Under the pieces are notes generated by a model that worked only from the letters and a program-made list of their open reading frames with translations, was not told the DNA's origin and made no database searches. Shown here piece by piece: positions 52,093-60,533 of a stretch of DNA of 64,000 nt; position 1 is the first letter of the stretch, and every line of letters begins with the position of its first letter. Both the position numbers and the translations under genes were made by a program. Source of the stretch: Bog-473 sp036489775 (GTDB lineage Bacteria; Actinomycetota; Acidimicrobiia; Acidimicrobiales; RAAP-2); assembly GCA_036489775.1 (NCBI GenBank), contig DASXFC010000058.1, forward strand, positions 124,001 to 188,000. The letters are read 5' to 3'.

Positions 52093-52458
52093 TCAGCGGA
52101 CGGGATATTGATGGAGTTCGATGCCGTTGCCCCAGGGGTCGCTGATGAAGGCTTGCAGGCGGTCCGGGCTGGTCGGCACCGGATCGGTGACCTGGTAGCC
52201 CTGCGAGCGCAGGTCCTCGACGACGGCGTGCAGATCGTCGTAGAGGATGGCAAAGTGCTGGCCGACGTTCGGAGCGGGCGTGGCCTCAATGAAGTGGACC
52301 TGCTGACCGCCGACATCGAGCCAGGCGCCGGCGAAGCCGAAGTCGGGTCGGGTGTCGTTGAGGGTCAGCCCGAGCACCTCGGTGTAGAAGGTGATGGCTC
52401 CCGGAACGTCAGGCACGTTGACGGCGACGTGGTCGAGGCCCTGCGGCGACAGTGTCAC
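52093..52458 (-). CDS. VOC (glyoxalase/bleomycin-resistance) fold protein
   Basis: This 121-residue protein shows LDHVAVNVPDVPGAITFYTEVL at the start (quoted in part), a mid-region VHFIEATP and a terminal SDPWGNGIELHQYP, the metal-binding pattern of VOC enzymes (His, Glu). The enzyme class includes isomerases, ring-cleaving dioxygenases and resistance proteins. GTG52458 overlaps the phosphorylase stop in a GTGA, so it is coupled to it. Confidence 0.82.
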   Translation of the reverse strand: MTLSPQGLDHVAVNVPDVPGAITFYTEVLGLTLNDTRPDFGFAGAWLDVGGQQVHFIEATPAPNVGQHFAILYDDLHAVVEDLRSQGYQVTDPVPTSPDRLQAFISDPWGNGIELHQYPVR

Positions 52459-53252
52459 AGCATCGACACTACGACGTGGCGCACGATGGCGGCCACGATC
52501 GGGACGGCTGCGTTGGCGGTGCCCAGTACTTCCTCGACATCCACGTCAGGCGCGGCGGAGGCGTTGGTCACCATGGCCAGACCCAGCACCCGGGCCCCGG
52601 CCTGGCGGGCCGCGATGGTCTCGAGCGCCATCGACATGCCGACCACGTCGGCCCCCAGCTGGCCCAGCATGGCGGCTTCGGCCGGTGTCTCGAACTGGGG
52701 CCCGCTGACTTGGGCGTAGACCGCCTCCTCGGGGTGGATGGGCGATCCGGGGGTGGCCAGAGCGAGCTTGCGCAGGACCGGGTCGTAGGCGTCGATCATG
52801 TCGACGAAGTCCGGTCCTTCGAGAGGGCTTCGCCCGGTGAAGTTGATCTGGTCACGTATGGCGACGACGGTACCGCTGGTCAGTTCGGGACGCAGGCCGC
52901 CCACGGCGGCGGTCAAGATGGCCGTGCTGCAGCCCGTGGCCAGTCCGGTCCGGAGCGGGTGCATGACCTCGGCCAGCGAGATTTCCTCGTAAAGGTGGCT
53001 ACGGCCGGCCATCATCAGGATCCGGCGGTCGCCCAGCGGCACTGACCAAGCCTCGGTCCGGTGGCCCGGCGCGCTGAAATGGGGAAAGTAGGGGAGGAAG
53101 TCGAGCCGGACCGAGGGGGCGTCGGCACCCAGCTCCTGGGCCACCCCGCTCAGGCCAGAACCGAGCACCACCAGCACGTCGTGGTGGTCCACGCCGATAT
53201 GCCGGGACAGCTCAACTGCTGTGCGTGCGGCCCGGTCGGCTGTCTCACTCAT
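52455..53252 (-). CDS. Purine nucleoside phosphorylase (PNP-I type)
   Basis: This 265-residue enzyme cleaves purine nucleosides with phosphate to the base and ribose 1-phosphate. It has phosphate-binding VVLGSGLSG, the HRTEAW strand, GRSHLYEEIS, the NFTGRSPLEGP loop, the purine pocket YAQVSGPQFETPAE, and VTNASA with the base-contacting Asn. ATG53252 is preferred because TAGCAT sits 7 bases upstream; GTG53273 is an alternative. It heads a three-gene operon with the VOC and membrane proteins. Confidence 0.9.
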   Translation of the reverse strand: MSETADRAARTAVELSRHIGVDHHDVLVVLGSGLSGVAQELGADAPSVRLDFLPYFPHFSAPGHRTEAWSVPLGDRRILMMAGRSHLYEEISLAEVMHPLRTGLATGCSTAILTAAVGGLRPELTSGTVVAIRDQINFTGRSPLEGPDFVDMIDAYDPVLRKLALATPGSPIHPEEAVYAQVSGPQFETPAEAAMLGQLGADVVGMSMALETIAARQAGARVLGLAMVTNASAAPDVDVEEVLGTANAAVPIVAAIVRHVVVSML

Positions 53253-53259
53253 AGGGGGG

Positions 53260-53265
53260 ATGCTA
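53260..53265 (-). promoter_or_regulatory. Predicted -10 of purine nucleoside phosphorylase gene
   Basis: On the minus strand TAGCAT is followed by 7 bases and the ATG at 53252, which predicts a leaderless message. Confidence 0.45.
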
Positions 53266-53277
53266 GAGGCCACCGCC

Positions 53278-53283
53278 TAACAT
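53278..53283 (+). promoter_or_regulatory. Predicted -10 of the amine oxidase gene
   Basis: TAACAT ends 8 bases before ATG53292. It lies only 12 bases from the opposite -10 box at 53260. Confidence 0.35.
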
Positions 53284-53291
53284 CAGCGGAG

Positions 53292-55214
53292 ATGTCGACG
53301 ACCACGCCTCCGCATCCGCTGGCCAGCCTCGACGCTGACGAGATCAGGCTGGCTCGCGAGGTCATCTTGGCCAGCGACCGCCTCCGCATTGCGCCCGACG
53401 ACGTCCGTTTCGCCTACCTGGGGTTGTGCGATCCACCCAAGGACCTCGTTCGAGCCATCGACCGGGGTGAGGACGCCCTGGTGGATCGCCAGGTCCGGAT
53501 GGTGCTGCTGGAGGGGCCCGAGGCCAGCGTGGTCGAGGCCGTGGTGTCGCTCGACCAGAAGGCCGTCGTCCGTTGGGACACGATCGAGAACGTCCGGCCG
53601 GCTCTCCAGATGGAAGAGGCCATTCACGTCATGGCCGCCCTCTGGGACGATCCGGACTGGAATGCCGCGTTGAAGCGCCGCGGCATCGACGATCCGTCGC
53701 TGGTCCAGATCGATCCGTGGCCGGCCGGCACCTTCGGCCTGGCCTACGAAGAGAACCGCCGGATCTCGCGTTGCCTGGCCTACCTGCGCACAGACCCCGA
53801 GGACAACGGATATGCCCGTCCGCTCGAGGGTCTGATGGCGTTCGTCGACATGGGCCGGGGCCAGGTTCTCGAGGTGGTCGATACGGGTGTGGTGCCGATC
53901 CCTCCGGAGTCGGGCAGCTATTACGCCGAGCACAACGGCCCGATGCGCACCGATCTCAAGCCGTTGGAGATCACGCAGCCCGGGGGGCCGAGCTTCAGCG
54001 TCGAGGGGAACCTGGTGCGCTGGCAGAAGTGGTCGATGCGGGTGGGCTTCGATCCACTCGAAGGGCTGATTCTCTACACCGTGGGTTACGAGGACGGGGG
54101 CCGGGTGCGCCCGATCCTCTACCGGGCCTCGGTCAGCGAGATGGTGGTGCCCTACGGCTCCCCCGATCCCATGCACGCCTGGAAAAGCGCCTTCGATGCC
54201 GGTGAGTGGGGGCTGGGCCGTATGGCCAACTCGCTCACCCTGGGTTGTGACTGCTTGGGCGAGATCTTCTACTTCGACGACATCTTCGCTGACGAGCGCG
54301 GCCATGCCCGTACCCGGGCCAACGCCATCTGCATGCACGAGGAGGACTACGGCATCCTCTGGAAGCACGCCGACCTGCCGTCGGGCCGGACCGAGGTGCG
54401 ACGCTCGCGGCGGCTGGTGGTGAGTTCGATCGCCACGGTCGGCAATTACGAGTACGGCTTCTACTGGTACTTCTATCTCGACGGCTCCATGCAGTTAGAG
54501 GTAAAGCTCACCGGCGTCATGTCGCCGATGGCCGTGGGTGACGACGACCCGGGACGGCACGCCAGCCTGGTGGCACCCGGCCTGGCCGCACCGTTCCACC
54601 AGCATCTCTTCAACGTGCGGCTCGACGTCGAGATCGACGGCCCGACGAACACGGTGCTCGAGGTGGACGCCGTCCCATCAGATCCAGGCGAGGGCAACCC
54701 GTTCGGCAACGCCTTCGAGGCCAACGTCACCGCGCTCGAGCGAGAACTGGCCGCGCGCCGCAACGTCGATCCCTCGCGCAGCCGGAGCTGGAAGATCGTG
54801 AACCGCTCCACCCCGAACCGGCTGGGACAACCGACCGCCTACAAGCTGCTGCCGGTTTCGACTCCGACGATGCTGGCCGATCCCGAGTCGAGCGTGGGCC
54901 GCCGGGCCGCCTTCGCCCGCCACAATCTCTGGGTCACGCCGTACTCGCCCGACGAGCGCCGGGCCGCCGGCGAATACCCCAACCAACATGTCGGGGGGAG
55001 TGGCCTGCCGGAGTGGACGGCCCAGGACCGCGACCTGGTCGATACCGACATTGTGGTGTGGCACTCGTTCGGGGTGACTCATCTGCCCCGCCCCGAGGAT
55101 TGGCCGGTCATGCCGGTGGAGTACACCGGCTTCAGCCTGATCCCGGTCGGCTTCTTCGACCGCAACCCGGCCCTCGACGTTCCACCCTCTGGTGGTCACT
55201 GCCATGCCGACTGA
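53292..55214 (+). CDS. Copper-containing primary-amine oxidase
   Basis: This 640-residue copper amine oxidase converts primary amines, O2 and water to aldehyde, ammonia and H2O2. The cofactor precursor is Y386 in TVGNYEYGF, which self-processes to topaquinone. Copper ligands are HQHLFNV (His pair) and WHSFGVTHLPRPEDWP near the C-terminus. N-terminal N2/N3-like domains precede. No signal peptide is seen, so it may be cytoplasmic. It starts 39 bases from the divergent phosphorylase gene and overlaps the following DtxR-type gene by 11 bases. Confidence 0.92.
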   Translation: MSTTTPPHPLASLDADEIRLAREVILASDRLRIAPDDVRFAYLGLCDPPKDLVRAIDRGEDALVDRQVRMVLLEGPEASVVEAVVSLDQKAVVRWDTIENVRPALQMEEAIHVMAALWDDPDWNAALKRRGIDDPSLVQIDPWPAGTFGLAYEENRRISRCLAYLRTDPEDNGYARPLEGLMAFVDMGRGQVLEVVDTGVVPIPPESGSYYAEHNGPMRTDLKPLEITQPGGPSFSVEGNLVRWQKWSMRVGFDPLEGLILYTVGYEDGGRVRPILYRASVSEMVVPYGSPDPMHAWKSAFDAGEWGLGRMANSLTLGCDCLGEIFYFDDIFADERGHARTRANAICMHEEDYGILWKHADLPSGRTEVRRSRRLVVSSIATVGNYEYGFYWYFYLDGSMQLEVKLTGVMSPMAVGDDDPGRHASLVAPGLAAPFHQHLFNVRLDVEIDGPTNTVLEVDAVPSDPGEGNPFGNAFEANVTALERELAARRNVDPSRSRSWKIVNRSTPNRLGQPTAYKLLPVSTPTMLADPESSVGRRAAFARHNLWVTPYSPDERRAAGEYPNQHVGGSGLPEWTAQDRDLVDTDIVVWHSFGVTHLPRPEDWPVMPVEYTGFSLIPVGFFDRNPALDVPPSGGHCHAD

Positions 55215-55887
55215 ACCCAACGAGTACCACCCGCCAGTCGAGGAGTACCTCGAGACCATGCTGGGCCTGGCCGAGGAGGGCGTGCCGGTGATTCAGGCCC
55301 GGATCGCCGAGCGCCTGGGTCGATCGGCCCCGTCGGTCTCCGAAATGCTGGACCGTCTGATAGACGACGGCTACGTCACCCGGGAAGGGCGCCGACTGGA
55401 TCTGACCGAGAGCGGTCGGCGCCTGGCCGAAGGGGTGGTGCGCAAGCACCGCCTGGCCGAGCGTCTCCTGGTCGACGTGATCGGCCTTGAGTGGCACAAG
55501 GTGCACCGCGAGGCCGGGCGCTGGGAACACGTGATCTCCGACGACGTCGAGGCCCGACTGGTCGAGCTGCTGGGCGATCCGGCCACCTGCCCGCACGGCA
55601 ACCCCATTCCCGGTTCGCACTCGCCGGCCCCGGCGGCGTCGAGCCGGCCGCTGGCTGATGTCTCGGCCGGCGAACGGATCAAGCTCATGCGCATCAGTGA
55701 AGAAGTCGAACTCAACTTCGACTCGCTCACCTTGTTGGGCGAGGGCGGGTTCATCCCCGGCGCCGTGGCTACCGTCAAGGCCAGCGACGGCGAGGGCAAT
55801 ATCGAGGTCCGCATCGAGGGTGGCCCGGGCGAGGTGCTCTTCGTCCCCACCGGACTGAGCGACCGCCTCTTCGTCGGCGCTCCGTGA
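55204..55887 (+). CDS. DtxR/IdeR-family metal-dependent regulator with altered metal site
   Basis: This is a 227-residue regulator. Residues 8-70 form a winged helix (EEYLETMLGLAEEGVPVIQARIAERLG, quoted in part). Residues 80-125 match the DtxR dimerisation segment almost word for word (RKHRLAERLL, WEHVIS). The C-terminal part has an SH3/FeoA-like fold (ATVKASDGEGNIEV). By eye alignment the ancillary metal residues H82, E86 and H101 are kept, but the primary Met10 position is E14 and the Cys102 position is G105, so metal preference may differ. It is flanked by overlapping genes, an amine oxidase and an amidohydrolase. Confidence 0.88.
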   Translation: MPTEPNEYHPPVEEYLETMLGLAEEGVPVIQARIAERLGRSAPSVSEMLDRLIDDGYVTREGRRLDLTESGRRLAEGVVRKHRLAERLLVDVIGLEWHKVHREAGRWEHVISDDVEARLVELLGDPATCPHGNPIPGSHSPAPAASSRPLADVSAGERIKLMRISEEVELNFDSLTLLGEGGFIPGAVATVKASDGEGNIEVRIEGGPGEVLFVPTGLSDRLFVGAP

Positions 55888-57191
55888 CTGTCCGCCTCGA
55901 GGCGGATGCCGTCTTCACCGTCGACGCCACCAACCGCGTCCTCCAACCCGGTGCGGTCGAGATCAGCGATGGCGTGATCACCTGGGTGGGGTCGCCGGCT
56001 GACCAGCCGGTCGGGCCCGAGACCGAGGTGCGCCGTCTCGGCGGCCTCCTCATGCCCGGGATGGTCAACTGCCATGGCCACTCGCCCATGTCGTTGGTGC
56101 GCAGTTGCGGTGACGGGCTGACGCTGGACCGCTGGCTCAATGACGCCGTGTGGCCGCGCGAGGGAAGGCTGACCGACGAAGACTGTTACTGGGGCATGTT
56201 GCTCGGGGCCGACGAGCTGCTGGGCAACGGCGTGACCACAGCCTGCGAGCAGTATCGGCATCCCGACCCAGTGACCGAGGCATTGATCGACTCGGGCATC
56301 CGCGGCGTCTACACCCCGGCCATCTTCGACGTACCGGCGGGAGGAGTGGGCAACACGTGGGAGGCCCTGCTCGAGGCGGCTTGCGCGCTGTTCGACGATC
56401 GCAACGGGCAATACGGACGGCTGCATCTCGGGTTCGGACCCCACGCCATGTACACCGTGACCCCGGAGGCCATAGAGGTCATCGCTCAAGAAGCGCAACG
56501 GCGCCATGCCCTCATGCAGATCCATGTCTCGGAGACGGCGGCCGAGTGTGCGGTGGTCGAGGAGCGCTACGGCAAAAGTGCACCGGCCCTGCTGGCCGAG
56601 CATGGTGCGCTGGAGGGCCGGGCCCTCGCCGCCCACGCGGTGTGGATGAGCGACCACGACATCGCCATCTTCTCCGAGCACGACGTGGCGGTGGCCCACT
56701 GCCCGGGCAGCAACGGCAAGCTTGGTGCGGGCGTCGCCCGGCTGGTGGACATGCTGGATGCCGGACTTCGGGTGGGACTGGGCACCGACGGGCCGGCATC
56801 CAACGACGATCTGCACCTGTGGGACGAGATGCGGTTGGCGCCCCTGTTGGCCCGGGCACTCGCCGGCGATCCCACCCTGGTCGGTACGGCCACCGCCCTG
56901 CGCCTGGCCACCCGGAGTGGCGCCGAAGCCCTTGGTCTCGAGACTGGTGCGCTCGAGGTGGGACGCCCGGCCGACCTGATCCGCCTGCGCACCGACGATG
57001 CTCGTTTCACGCCATCATTGAACGAGACGGAGCTGCTCGGTCATCTGGTCTGGGCCGGGGCTGGTTACCTGGTGACCGATGTGTGGGTGGGCGGGGACCA
57101 GGTGGTGGAGAATGGCGAAAACGTGCGTATCGACAGCGAGAAGATCCGGTCCGAAGTCACCCAGCGCGCGCGCCGGCTCAGCGGCTCGTAA
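55884..57191 (+). CDS. Amidohydrolase, SAH/methylthioadenosine-deaminase or chlorohydrolase-like
   Basis: This 435-residue amidohydrolase-1 protein has metal ligands H64-x-H66 in GMVNCHGHSPM, then LMQIHVSET, AHAVWMSDHD, and VGLGTDGPASNDD with the final Asp. The family removes an amino or chloro group from purine-like or triazine-like rings (for example adenosine derivatives). The GTG start overlaps the regulator stop in GTGA. It may process the aldehyde or amine products of the operon's oxidase, but purine deamination also fits. Substrate unproved. Confidence 0.82.
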   Translation: MTVRLEADAVFTVDATNRVLQPGAVEISDGVITWVGSPADQPVGPETEVRRLGGLLMPGMVNCHGHSPMSLVRSCGDGLTLDRWLNDAVWPREGRLTDEDCYWGMLLGADELLGNGVTTACEQYRHPDPVTEALIDSGIRGVYTPAIFDVPAGGVGNTWEALLEAACALFDDRNGQYGRLHLGFGPHAMYTVTPEAIEVIAQEAQRRHALMQIHVSETAAECAVVEERYGKSAPALLAEHGALEGRALAAHAVWMSDHDIAIFSEHDVAVAHCPGSNGKLGAGVARLVDMLDAGLRVGLGTDGPASNDDLHLWDEMRLAPLLARALAGDPTLVGTATALRLATRSGAEALGLETGALEVGRPADLIRLRTDDARFTPSLNETELLGHLVWAGAGYLVTDVWVGGDQVVENGENVRIDSEKIRSEVTQRARRLSGS

Positions 57192-57315
57192 AGGTCCTGC
57201 CCACGTCGGAGTTCATTGACGAGGCGCAACTCTCCCGTTCTACGAGCAGAGCGTCAGCCTCTCGGGCCACGGTGGCGACCACGCCGGTGCACGGTCGGCT
57301 GCCTCTGACCCGAGA

Positions 57316-58008
57316 TCAGAGATCGCTGTAGATCGCCCGAACAGAGATGGCCGTCAGCGTGTCGACAAGCCTGTCGTCTTCACGAGGGTCGTCGGTCATC
57401 GACTGCTGTCCGGCCCGCCAGTAAAGATGGGTCAGGGCCCAGACCAGGTCCTTTGACGCCGGCGGGCCTTGGGGCGCCCGGCCATGCGCCCGCTCCTCGT
57501 CAATGGCGCGAGCGAACGAATCCATGATGTCCGAGCTGATGCTCGACCAGAATGACCGGAGCTCCTCATCCTCTTCGGCCAACGTATCCATGCTTCGAAG
57601 CAGGGGACCGTGTGCCCGCCAACGAGCAAGCAAGTTGGCGATGACCGATCGGATGACGTCGCGTGGGGCACGATCCGAATCGAGCGCCGTCACTGTCGCA
57701 TTGCGCAGCTGCTCGGACGTCCGCTGCGCAAGCGCGCGAATTACAGCATCACGAGAATTGAAATAGAAGTAAAAGGTCGATCGCGAGATTCCGGCGGCTG
57801 CGGCCAACTCGTTGATCGTGATGGATGCCAACGACTTCTCCGCCAAGAGCCGCCAAGCGGCTTCCAGGATGGCAGCTTCCTTCAGGTCTCCCTTGCGCGG
57901 TCCCTGCCTCCGCCGGCCACCAGTCGGAGCGCCGTCCTGGTCGACCACTCGGAGCGCTTGCACCTCCACCGCATCAGTATTGCGCTGCTCATCCACGGGA
58001 GGGGACAC
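57316..58008 (-). CDS. TetR-family transcriptional regulator
   Basis: This 230-residue regulator has a basic N-terminal extension (GGRRRQGPRKG). The TetR helix-turn-helix follows at residues about 63-83 (TINELAAAAGISRSTFYFYF), then a helical ligand-binding domain. It is co-directional with and 10 bases downstream of the M28-like gene, which begins near the palindrome at 59632; that palindrome is the obvious operator candidate. GTG58008 is the longest start; no ribosome site is evident. TetR proteins usually repress until a small ligand binds. Confidence 0.87.
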   Translation of the reverse strand: MSPPVDEQRNTDAVEVQALRVVDQDGAPTGGRRRQGPRKGDLKEAAILEAAWRLLAEKSLASITINELAAAAGISRSTFYFYFNSRDAVIRALAQRTSEQLRNATVTALDSDRAPRDVIRSVIANLLARWRAHGPLLRSMDTLAEEDEELRSFWSSISSDIMDSFARAIDEERAHGRAPQGPPASKDLVWALTHLYWRAGQQSMTDDPREDDRLVDTLTAISVRAIYSDL

Positions 58009-58018
58009 TGGTAAAGCG

Positions 58019-59566
58019 CTACAGCGGAGGTAGATCCAAGGCGGTCAGCTCCGCCTTGGGGGTCCGCGACAACCCGAGAACCATGGAGGTGAACGCGGCG
58101 ATCTCGCGGTGCACGCGCTGGAAGTCGCATTTGTGCACGGTGGGAATGCCCCAGTTCAAGAGGTAGGTCGGTCCTGTGATGTAGTTCATTGTCATGACGT
58201 GGCCGTCGGTCCACAGCTGCGTCCCTTCTCCTGGCCATCCATAACCGTTTGGGCTTCCCGCCGACGCGACATAGGGTCGAAGCACCAGCGCCGGCCCGGC
58301 ATCGCCAACGTTGAGCGCGGCGAGGGCGGCGAAGGCCATGGCCTTGTTCTCCGGAACGAAGATCACGCCCAGCTCGGGCCGCCCGGTGAGCGCCATCTCA
58401 CCGCTGGCGTCGAGGTCCCACTCGAGCGCACCCAGGTGCTCCAGGGTGACCGCGCACGCCGTGCGCGGCAACGAGGTGTCGCGGTGTTCTTCGACGAAGC
58501 TGACCTGTCCGACTCCGCCATGGAAGTGCCCCGTCGTGAATGAGACCATGAACGATCGCGGACGGCTCGCCATCGGCAAACGCGTCAGGTAGTGCGCCAT
58601 CGATACGATCGAGTCAGGTCCGTTGTCCTCCACCGCGTTCGGCCCGTCGGTGTGACTGTTGAGGATGATGAGTTCGTCGCTTTGTCCCGGAATTGTGCCG
58701 ACGACATTGCGGCTGGTCGTGCGCTCGACCGACGCGGTCAGGATCACCCGAGTCGATGCGCCATGCTGCGCCTGTGCCTTGAGCCCGGCGCCTGTTGCCG
58801 AGTCCACGAAAACACCCGGGATGTTGCGGATCGTGCCGTCGTAGGGGTAGTACGACCCGCGTGCTCCTGCCGCGGGCAGCGGGATGATGCCAACGCAGGC
58901 GCGCGCACCCGAGGCCTCGAGCGCATCGAGGAAGGTGATGAGGGTAGTGACTCCACCCCATGGCCGCGAATAGGTGGCGGTTGGATCGAGGAGGTGCGCC
59001 GGGTCGTACGTGCCGTACCCGATGCTCTCCATCGTCCCGTAGGTGATCGCCGACCCAGGTACATCGAACAGGACCACCTGGCCCGCCAGAGAGCCGGCCG
59101 GCGGGTTCGTCGAAGAATCCACGTAGGCCAGAGGGCCCTCATACCCCTGGGCCGATGTCTGCCCCGAATAGGGAATGTAGGAAGCGGTCGGATGCGTTGT
59201 TTCCCCGACGGAAAGACCCCAGTGGCCGACCAGCCATCTGGTGAAGGGCACGGGTTCGGTGTGCACGTCATGCACACCGACGCTGGTGAGGCGCTCGATA
59301 AGGGTGTCGATAAACCCCTCGTGCGCGGGGGATCCCGTTGCACGCATGCCAAGTGCGTCGAGCTGCTCGTGCCATTCGCGTAACTGGTCCACCGGCAAGA
59401 ATCCGGAGGCGTCCGCCTTCAAGGCACGGGCCTGAGCCAACGCGCGCGTCGTCGCGCTGGCCGCCTCGCCTCCTTGGAGAGCCATGCCTAGCCCGAGCGC
59501 GCCCGAGCCGGCGAGCATCGCCCGCCTCGACATCTTCCGGTCACTCCACGAGGAAGCATTCGCCAT
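58019..59566 (-). CDS. Exported M28-like peptidase-fold protein with non-canonical metal site
   Basis: This is a 515-residue protein with a Tat-type signal at residues about 12-36 (SRRAMLAGSGALGLGMALQ) and a PA-like insert (residues 130-250). It has an M28 aminopeptidase core: NSHTDGPN gives H305 and D307, and EDNGPDS gives D314. Where M28 enzymes have two consecutive Glu, this has G346-H347 (TTGHFHGG), so normal two-zinc peptidase chemistry is doubtful. ATG59566 is preferred over TTG59578; ATG59533 would also give a Tat signal. It is the first gene of the leftward operon that ends in tetR. Confidence 0.7.
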   Translation of the reverse strand: MANASSWSDRKMSRRAMLAGSGALGLGMALQGGEAASATTRALAQARALKADASGFLPVDQLREWHEQLDALGMRATGSPAHEGFIDTLIERLTSVGVHDVHTEPVPFTRWLVGHWGLSVGETTHPTASYIPYSGQTSAQGYEGPLAYVDSSTNPPAGSLAGQVVLFDVPGSAITYGTMESIGYGTYDPAHLLDPTATYSRPWGGVTTLITFLDALEASGARACVGIIPLPAAGARGSYYPYDGTIRNIPGVFVDSATGAGLKAQAQHGASTRVILTASVERTTSRNVVGTIPGQSDELIILNSHTDGPNAVEDNGPDSIVSMAHYLTRLPMASRPRSFMVSFTTGHFHGGVGQVSFVEEHRDTSLPRTACAVTLEHLGALEWDLDASGEMALTGRPELGVIFVPENKAMAFAALAALNVGDAGPALVLRPYVASAGSPNGYGWPGEGTQLWTDGHVMTMNYITGPTYLLNWGIPTVHKCDFQRVHREIAAFTSMVLGLSRTPKAELTALDLPPL

Positions 59567-59607
59567 CCCGGCCCCCAATCCACTCGCCCTTTAAGGCCGA
59601 CGTCGAG

Positions 59608-59636
59608 AGGCTAGACGGGGTGACGACAATATTCAA
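59608..59636 (-). promoter_or_regulatory. Leftward promoter of the M28-like/tetR operon
   Basis: On the minus strand TTGAAT (59631-59636) and TAGCCT (59608-59613) are separated by exactly 17 bases. The -35 is part of the palindrome at 59632-59648. Confidence 0.6.
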
Positions 59637-59648
59637 CACACTGTTGAA
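59632..59648. promoter_or_regulatory. 17-bp palindromic operator candidate
   Basis: TTCAACA-CAC-TGTTGAA is a perfect 7-3-7 inverted repeat midway between divergent genes. Its two arms provide the -35 boxes of both promoters, so one bound TetR dimer could block both. Confidence 0.6.
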
Positions 59649-59672
59649 AAATGAGGAACGGCGGCCTACGCT
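59644..59672 (+). promoter_or_regulatory. Rightward promoter of the dioxygenase-hydrolase operon
   Basis: TTGAAA (59644-59649) and TACGCT (59667-59672) are 17 bases apart. The start codon GTG59679 lies 6 bases after the -10, so the message would be leaderless. Confidence 0.6.
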
Positions 59673-59678
59673 CACGGA

Positions 59679-60533
59679 GTGACCGTCGCCGAGCGCCATC
59701 CGCTCAACACCGTGTTCAGCTGGGAACCGCGCCGCACGACACCCCGATTTCTCGACGCTTCCCAGTTCAAGTCCTACGACGAACTCGGCTTCTTTGTCGT
59801 GGAGCAGGCGTTCGATCCGTCCGTCGTCGCCGAGGTGGTCGGGCACATCGATCCCATCGAGCGGGAATTCGAAGAGCGCCTCCGGGGTGTCGGCGGCACC
59901 GAGTTCATCGCCCGGGCCGACGAGATCACGTTCACGACACACCTGGTGGCGCGCTCGCCCCACCTTCGGGACTTCGTGAGCTGTCCACCGCTCACCGACA
60001 TCTGTGCTGACCTGATCGGTCCAGATGTGCGCCTCTACTGGGATCAAGCGGTTTATAAGAAGCCGGGAACCGAGGCCTCCTTTCCCTGGCACCAGGACAA
60101 CGGCTACGCCTTCGTCGAGCCGCAGCAGTACCTCACCTGTTGGATTGCACTGACGGATGCGACCGAAGAGAACGGATGCCCGTGGGTCGTGCCCGGGCTG
60201 CATCTCGGCGGGACACTGCGCCACCGGGCGACGCCGACCGGGTTGATCTGTTTCGAGAGCGTCGAGGGCGCCATTCCGGTTCCGGTCGAAGCCGGTGGCA
60301 TCGTGGTCTTCTCGTCGCTCACGCCCCACTGCACCGGACCGAATCGCAGCACGCAGGTCCGCAAGGCGTACATCGTCCAGTACGCACCCGACGGGGCGTA
60401 CGTCGTCCAGCCCGGTCCCGACGGTGCCCTTTGCCATATGCCGGCAGATGACGCGCGGCGACAATTCGAGGTGCTGGTCGGAGGTCTCGTCCCCGGACCC
60501 ATCGCGGCCGGTTCAGAGGTGGGGGAAAGCTGA
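59679..60533 (+). CDS. Phytanoyl-CoA dioxygenase (PhyH) family Fe(II)/2-oxoglutarate oxygenase
   Basis: This 284-residue non-haem iron oxygenase has its facial triad visible as H138-x-D140 (FPWHQDNG) and H217 (LTPHCTGPN), with the 2-oxoglutarate Arg near 227 (TQVRKAY). The order and 77-residue spacing fit PhyH enzymes, which hydroxylate or halogenate small or CoA-linked molecules. GTG59679 is supported by the leaderless promoter. It overlaps the next gene by one base. It faces the M28-like/tetR operon across a shared operator. Confidence 0.87.
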   Translation: MTVAERHPLNTVFSWEPRRTTPRFLDASQFKSYDELGFFVVEQAFDPSVVAEVVGHIDPIEREFEERLRGVGGTEFIARADEITFTTHLVARSPHLRDFVSCPPLTDICADLIGPDVRLYWDQAVYKKPGTEASFPWHQDNGYAFVEPQQYLTCWIALTDATEENGCPWVVPGLHLGGTLRHRATPTGLICFESVEGAIPVPVEAGGIVVFSSLTPHCTGPNRSTQVRKAYIVQYAPDGAYVVQPGPDGALCHMPADDARRQFEVLVGGLVPGPIAAGSEVGES

